This document shows, in pieces, positions 61,470-64,000 of a stretch of 64,000 nt of DNA. Position numbers and translations under genes: made by a program. Position 1 is the first letter of the stretch. The number at the start of each line of letters is the position of its first letter. Source of the stretch: Gordonia polyisoprenivorans (GTDB lineage Bacteria; Actinomycetota; Actinomycetes; Mycobacteriales; Mycobacteriaceae); the NCBI RefSeq assembly GCF_017654315.1, contig NZ_CP072203.1, positions 4,464,001 through 4,528,000 on the forward strand, written 5' to 3'. Below the pieces are notes generated by a model. That model ran no database searches. It was not told where the DNA came from and saw nothing but the letters and a program-made list of their open reading frames with translations.

Positions 61470-62023
61470 CCGCCGAGCCACTGCCGTGCCAGCTCGGCCA
61501 TCGCGCCGGCGAACATCACCGCCCCGACCTGATCGGCCGTCGGACGTGACGTCCGATCACCTTGTCGCCGAACGGTTTCGGCCAGCACCGAGGACATGAG
61601 GAGTTCCTCGGTCGCCACTCGACGGGCGGCGAGCACCGGGTTGGCGCGCGCATGCGTGAACAGGATGGCACCGCGCCGCGGATCATCGCCGGCATGGGCG
61701 AGCACGGCGCGGATACCCGCCGCGGTACGCGATCGTACGGAAGGGCCGGCGCACTCGATCGCCGCCGCGACCACACCCGCGAGGTCGGCGGCCACCTCGT
61801 CGTAGAGCTCGCCGAGTAACTCGTCGACGTCGGCGAAACTCTCGTAGAAGTAGCGGGAGTTGAGGCCGCTCGCGCGGCACAGCGCCCGCACCGACAACGC
61901 CGACGGGTCGTGACCGAGCAGATCGGTACCCAGCAGGTCGTAGGCCGCGGTGATCAGCAGCGCCCGTCGTTCGGTACGCCGATCACTCAACGGCACCCCG
62001 GCCCATCGGGTCGTGTTCGACAT
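61391..62023 (-). CDS. TetR-family regulator
   Basis: 210 aa. N-terminal HTH: ALLITAAYDLLGTDLLGHDPSALSVRALCRASGLNSRYFYESFADVDELLGELYDEVA, given in parts, with recognition helix SGLNSRYFYESF. The C-terminal ligand domain is helical. Divergent from the DUF2236 gene (128 nt), which is the likely target. It overlaps the 3' end of the membrane-protein gene. Confidence 0.9.
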   Translation of the reverse strand: MSNTTRWAGVPLSDRRTERRALLITAAYDLLGTDLLGHDPSALSVRALCRASGLNSRYFYESFADVDELLGELYDEVAADLAGVVAAAIECAGPSVRSRTAAGIRAVLAHAGDDPRRGAILFTHARANPVLAARRVATEELLMSSVLAETVRRQGDRTSRPTADQVGAVMFAGAMAELARQWLGGHLGSELDVVVDAATAFVLRSAPART

Positions 62024-62151
62024 CGTCTCACCGTACGGCGCGTGGTGAAGTCACGAAAGGTCTGGTCACAGGTGCGACCAGACCGTAGTCTGGGTACACG
62101 CGTGGCCAGAATCGGTCCGGTCGCGCACCACCACGAGCGCAGGGAGAGACG

Positions 62152-63246
62152 ATGAAGACTCCGTCCGCGATCAAGCTGCCCCGCAGCGGCCTGGGATCCC
62201 TGCCACTGCCGACTCTGCCGTTCGCCCTGCCGCACCAGTGGGTCGGCGACTGGCTGACCGGTTTCTTCGACGCGAACATCCGCGCAAAGTTCTTCCGCGG
62301 CATGGAGTTCGAGAACCCCGCCGGTGATCCGGGATGGTTCGGTCCGGACAGCGCCACCTGGTATGTCCACTCGCACACGCCCGCCCTCGTCTTCGGGCTG
62401 CAGTGCGCCTCGTATCTGGAGCGCCTCGACCCGAGCATCTACTGGATGGGCATGCACCACTCCCGGCTGGTGCAACGCTCCGACGATCCGGCCGCACTGC
62501 CCCGGATCGATCCCGAGGGCGCATCCATTCGCTTGGGACACTCGGTTGCCTTCTTCATCGGTACCGCCTACGGCAGCACCGAGACCGCCGAACGACTGGC
62601 GCGCACGGTCCGCGCCATGCACCACACGATCAAGGGCACTCGTCCCGACGGTGCCACCTACGACGCCGACGATCCCGAGTGGTTGCGCTGGAATTACGCC
62701 ACTGTGGTGTGGGGACTGGCGACGGCACACGAGATCTATCATCCGCGGCCGCTGCGCGGTGCCGACCTCGATCGCTATTACGGCGAGTTCGTCCGGGTCG
62801 GTCATGCGCTCGGGGGCACCGACCTCCCGACCACCAAGGCCGAGACCCTCGAATGCCTGCGGTCGTATCTGCCGCGTCTGGCGGTGACCTATGGGGCGGC
62901 GATGGCGACCGGCACCAATGTGCCCAATCCCGCTGCGGCTGCGGTCGACTGGGCAATCCGCGACACCCTGCCCCGGTGGGCCGGACAACTCGTCATGTAT
63001 TCCCCGCCTCATCCCGTCGACCGCCGCGCCCGGCGTAGCGCCGTGTGGTCACTGCTCAACGCCGCGCATGCCGGCATCGGCGAGCTTCCGGAGTTCACCG
63101 CGGCCCGCCGCCGGGTGGCCGGTGGGACGAGCGCCGCCCACACCGAGCCGACACATGTGCCCGGCACCGACCCGGTGCTGGGTCGGGCCGAGATCGAGGC
63201 GGAGTTCGCTCAGGCCCGGGCGAGTTTCTCGACCCTCGCCAGATGA
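62152..63246 (+). CDS. DUF2236 (MpaB-type) oxygenase-family protein
   Basis: 364 aa member of the DUF2236/oxygenase MpaB family. PHQWVGDWLTGFFDANIRAKFF near the N-terminus, HSRLVQRS, RTVRAMHHTIKGTRPDG with the R-x-x-x-x-H-x-x-I-x-G signature, YDADDPEWLRWNYATVVWGLATAHEIYHPRPL and YGEFVRVGHALG are typical. Related latex-clearing and Mpa proteins are haem-binding oxygenases or peroxidases. The bound cofactor and substrate here are unknown. Likely controlled by the divergent TetR gene. Confidence 0.88.
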   Translation: MKTPSAIKLPRSGLGSLPLPTLPFALPHQWVGDWLTGFFDANIRAKFFRGMEFENPAGDPGWFGPDSATWYVHSHTPALVFGLQCASYLERLDPSIYWMGMHHSRLVQRSDDPAALPRIDPEGASIRLGHSVAFFIGTAYGSTETAERLARTVRAMHHTIKGTRPDGATYDADDPEWLRWNYATVVWGLATAHEIYHPRPLRGADLDRYYGEFVRVGHALGGTDLPTTKAETLECLRSYLPRLAVTYGAAMATGTNVPNPAAAAVDWAIRDTLPRWAGQLVMYSPPHPVDRRARRSAVWSLLNAAHAGIGELPEFTAARRRVAGGTSAAHTEPTHVPGTDPVLGRAEIEAEFAQARASFSTLAR

Positions 63247-64000
63247 GCGTCGGCTGAACCGAATTCGTATTCGATGACGGTCAGTCGCCGGAAGTAGTGT
63301 CCGATCGCGAGTTCCTCGGTCATGCCCATCCCGCCGTGCAATTGCACCGAGTTCTGGCCGATGAATCGTGCTGCCCGGCTGATCGTGGCCTTGGCCGCAG
63401 ACACCGCCGCAGCCCGCTCGGCGGGTTCGGCGTCGAGCGACAGGATCGCCAGATACTGTGCGGCAACCGCCTGTTCGAGTTCGATGTACATGTCGACCAT
63501 GCGGTGCGCCAATGCCTGGAAGCCGGCGAGCGGACGCCCGAACTGCTGACGCTGGGTGGTGTAGGCGATGGTGTCGGCGAGTACCTTGCGCATCAGCCCG
63601 ACCGCTTCGGAGACCACCGCGGCGGTGGCGGTGTCCCATGCGCGTTCGAGTAGCGCGAGCCCGTCGGCACCTCGGGCGATCAACGCGTCGCCACCCACCT
63701 GCACGCCGTCGAGGGTGAGGTCGGCGGCACGGCGGTCGTCGACGGTACGGAACTCGTGCTGGGTCAGCCCGGCCGGCGTGGCGTCGCCGAGCGGGATCAG
63801 GAACAGGCCGATGCCGTCGCGGTCGTCGTCGTCGCCGGAGATCCGCGCGGTGAGGATCAGCTGATCGGCGATCGGGGCGGTGGTGACAACGGCCTTGGCG
63901 CCGTGGAGAACCCAGCCGCCGTCGGATTCCTCGGCGCGGGTGGTCACGTGGTGCAGCCGTCCGCCCGAGGTGTCCTCGAGCGCGGCGGTGGCCACGAGGG
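63210..64000 (-). CDS. Acyl-CoA dehydrogenase, 5' end beyond the window
   Basis: The last about 263 codons are visible and the frame is open to the right edge. The middle and C-terminal domains are present: SDGGWVLHGAKAVVTTAPIADQLILTARI, YTTQRQQFGRPLAGFQALAHRMVDMYIELEQA, AAKATISRAARFIGQNSVQLHGGMGMTEELAIGHYFRRLTVIEYEFG. RQQFGRP and QLHGGMGMTEE are the standard family motifs. The catalytic Glu of the chain type is not certain. The gene overlaps the 3' end of the DUF2236 gene by 37 nt (convergent). Confidence 0.9.
   Translation of the reverse strand, partial: LVATAALEDTSGGRLHHVTTRAEESDGGWVLHGAKAVVTTAPIADQLILTARISGDDDDRDGIGLFLIPLGDATPAGLTQHEFRTVDDRRAADLTLDGVQVGGDALIARGADGLALLERAWDTATAAVVSEAVGLMRKVLADTIAYTTQRQQFGRPLAGFQALAHRMVDMYIELEQAVAAQYLAILSLDAEPAERAAAVSAAKATISRAARFIGQNSVQLHGGMGMTEELAIGHYFRRLTVIEYEFGSADAHLARVEKLARA

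Overview
The window is about 64 kb of high-GC, gene-dense actinobacterial chromosome. Its content points to the Mycobacteriales (Corynebacteriales), and a Gordonia-like genus is my best guess. The markers are mycothiol deacetylase (mshB), glucosyl-3-phosphoglycerate synthase with folP2 and fadD6, a succinylase-type lysine pathway with dapC next to a 7Fe ferredoxin, F420/FO-synthase-type radical SAM genes, an Rpf domain protein and a LytR-CpsA-Psr ligase. From memory, 1-38 kb follows the Mycobacterium tuberculosis Rv1212c-Rv1156 neighbourhood in order, with insertions and losses. I see no tRNA, rRNA, CRISPR array, transposase or prophage.

Layout. 0-9 kb: the 3' end of a glycosyltransferase, then a minus-strand run: rlmA-type methyltransferase, DUF3117, DivIVA-domain protein, gpgS, folP2, fadD6, two LOG-family paralogues, dapE and a DM13 membrane protein. 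9-14.8 kb: dapD, dapC-fdxC, and a cysteine dioxygenase/rhodanese pair. 14.8-24 kb (minus): typA, an lpqW-type lipoprotein, mshB, a membrane protein, a CofH-like protein, a Baeyer-Villiger-type monooxygenase and CofG. Much of this run is coupled by 4-nt ATGA/GTGA overlaps. 24-26 kb: a TetR/acyltransferase pair lying between two inverted 21-nt minisatellites. 26-30.3 kb: mutT2-type Nudix plus a thiamine-type ABC importer. 30.7-34.7 kb: four plus-strand genes, including two secreted paralogues, a lipase-like protein and a YhhN protein. 34.7-40 kb: sugar porter, HhH-GPD protein, a decapeptide-repeat protein and a WS/DGAT-like protein. 40-44.5 kb: an Asp23/AmaP envelope-stress cluster divergent from an ECF sigma factor. 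44.6-64 kb: separate metabolic, transport and regulatory genes, namely a DszC-like oxygenase, an interrupted AI-2E transporter, enoyl-CoA hydratase, LCP ligase, Rpf, a CPA2 antiporter, thioesterase, MarR/MFS, NarL two-component system with ABC exporter, HtrA protease, TetR/DUF2236 and a partial acyl-CoA dehydrogenase.

Most notable. The resident FO-synthase locus is split and reordered. The CofH half has lost the whole segment carrying the radical-SAM CX3CX2C cluster motif, keeps the rest of the barrel, and is coupled by overlap to a Baeyer-Villiger monooxygenase followed by an intact CofG. Other points of interest: inverted 21-nt arrays flanking a TetR/PlsC island with twin palindromic operators; a secretory-lipase-like protein whose nucleophile Ser is Gly; a protein with 14 exact decapeptide repeats; a likely CTG-initiated rlmA; and an AI-2E transporter broken by one in-frame TGA.
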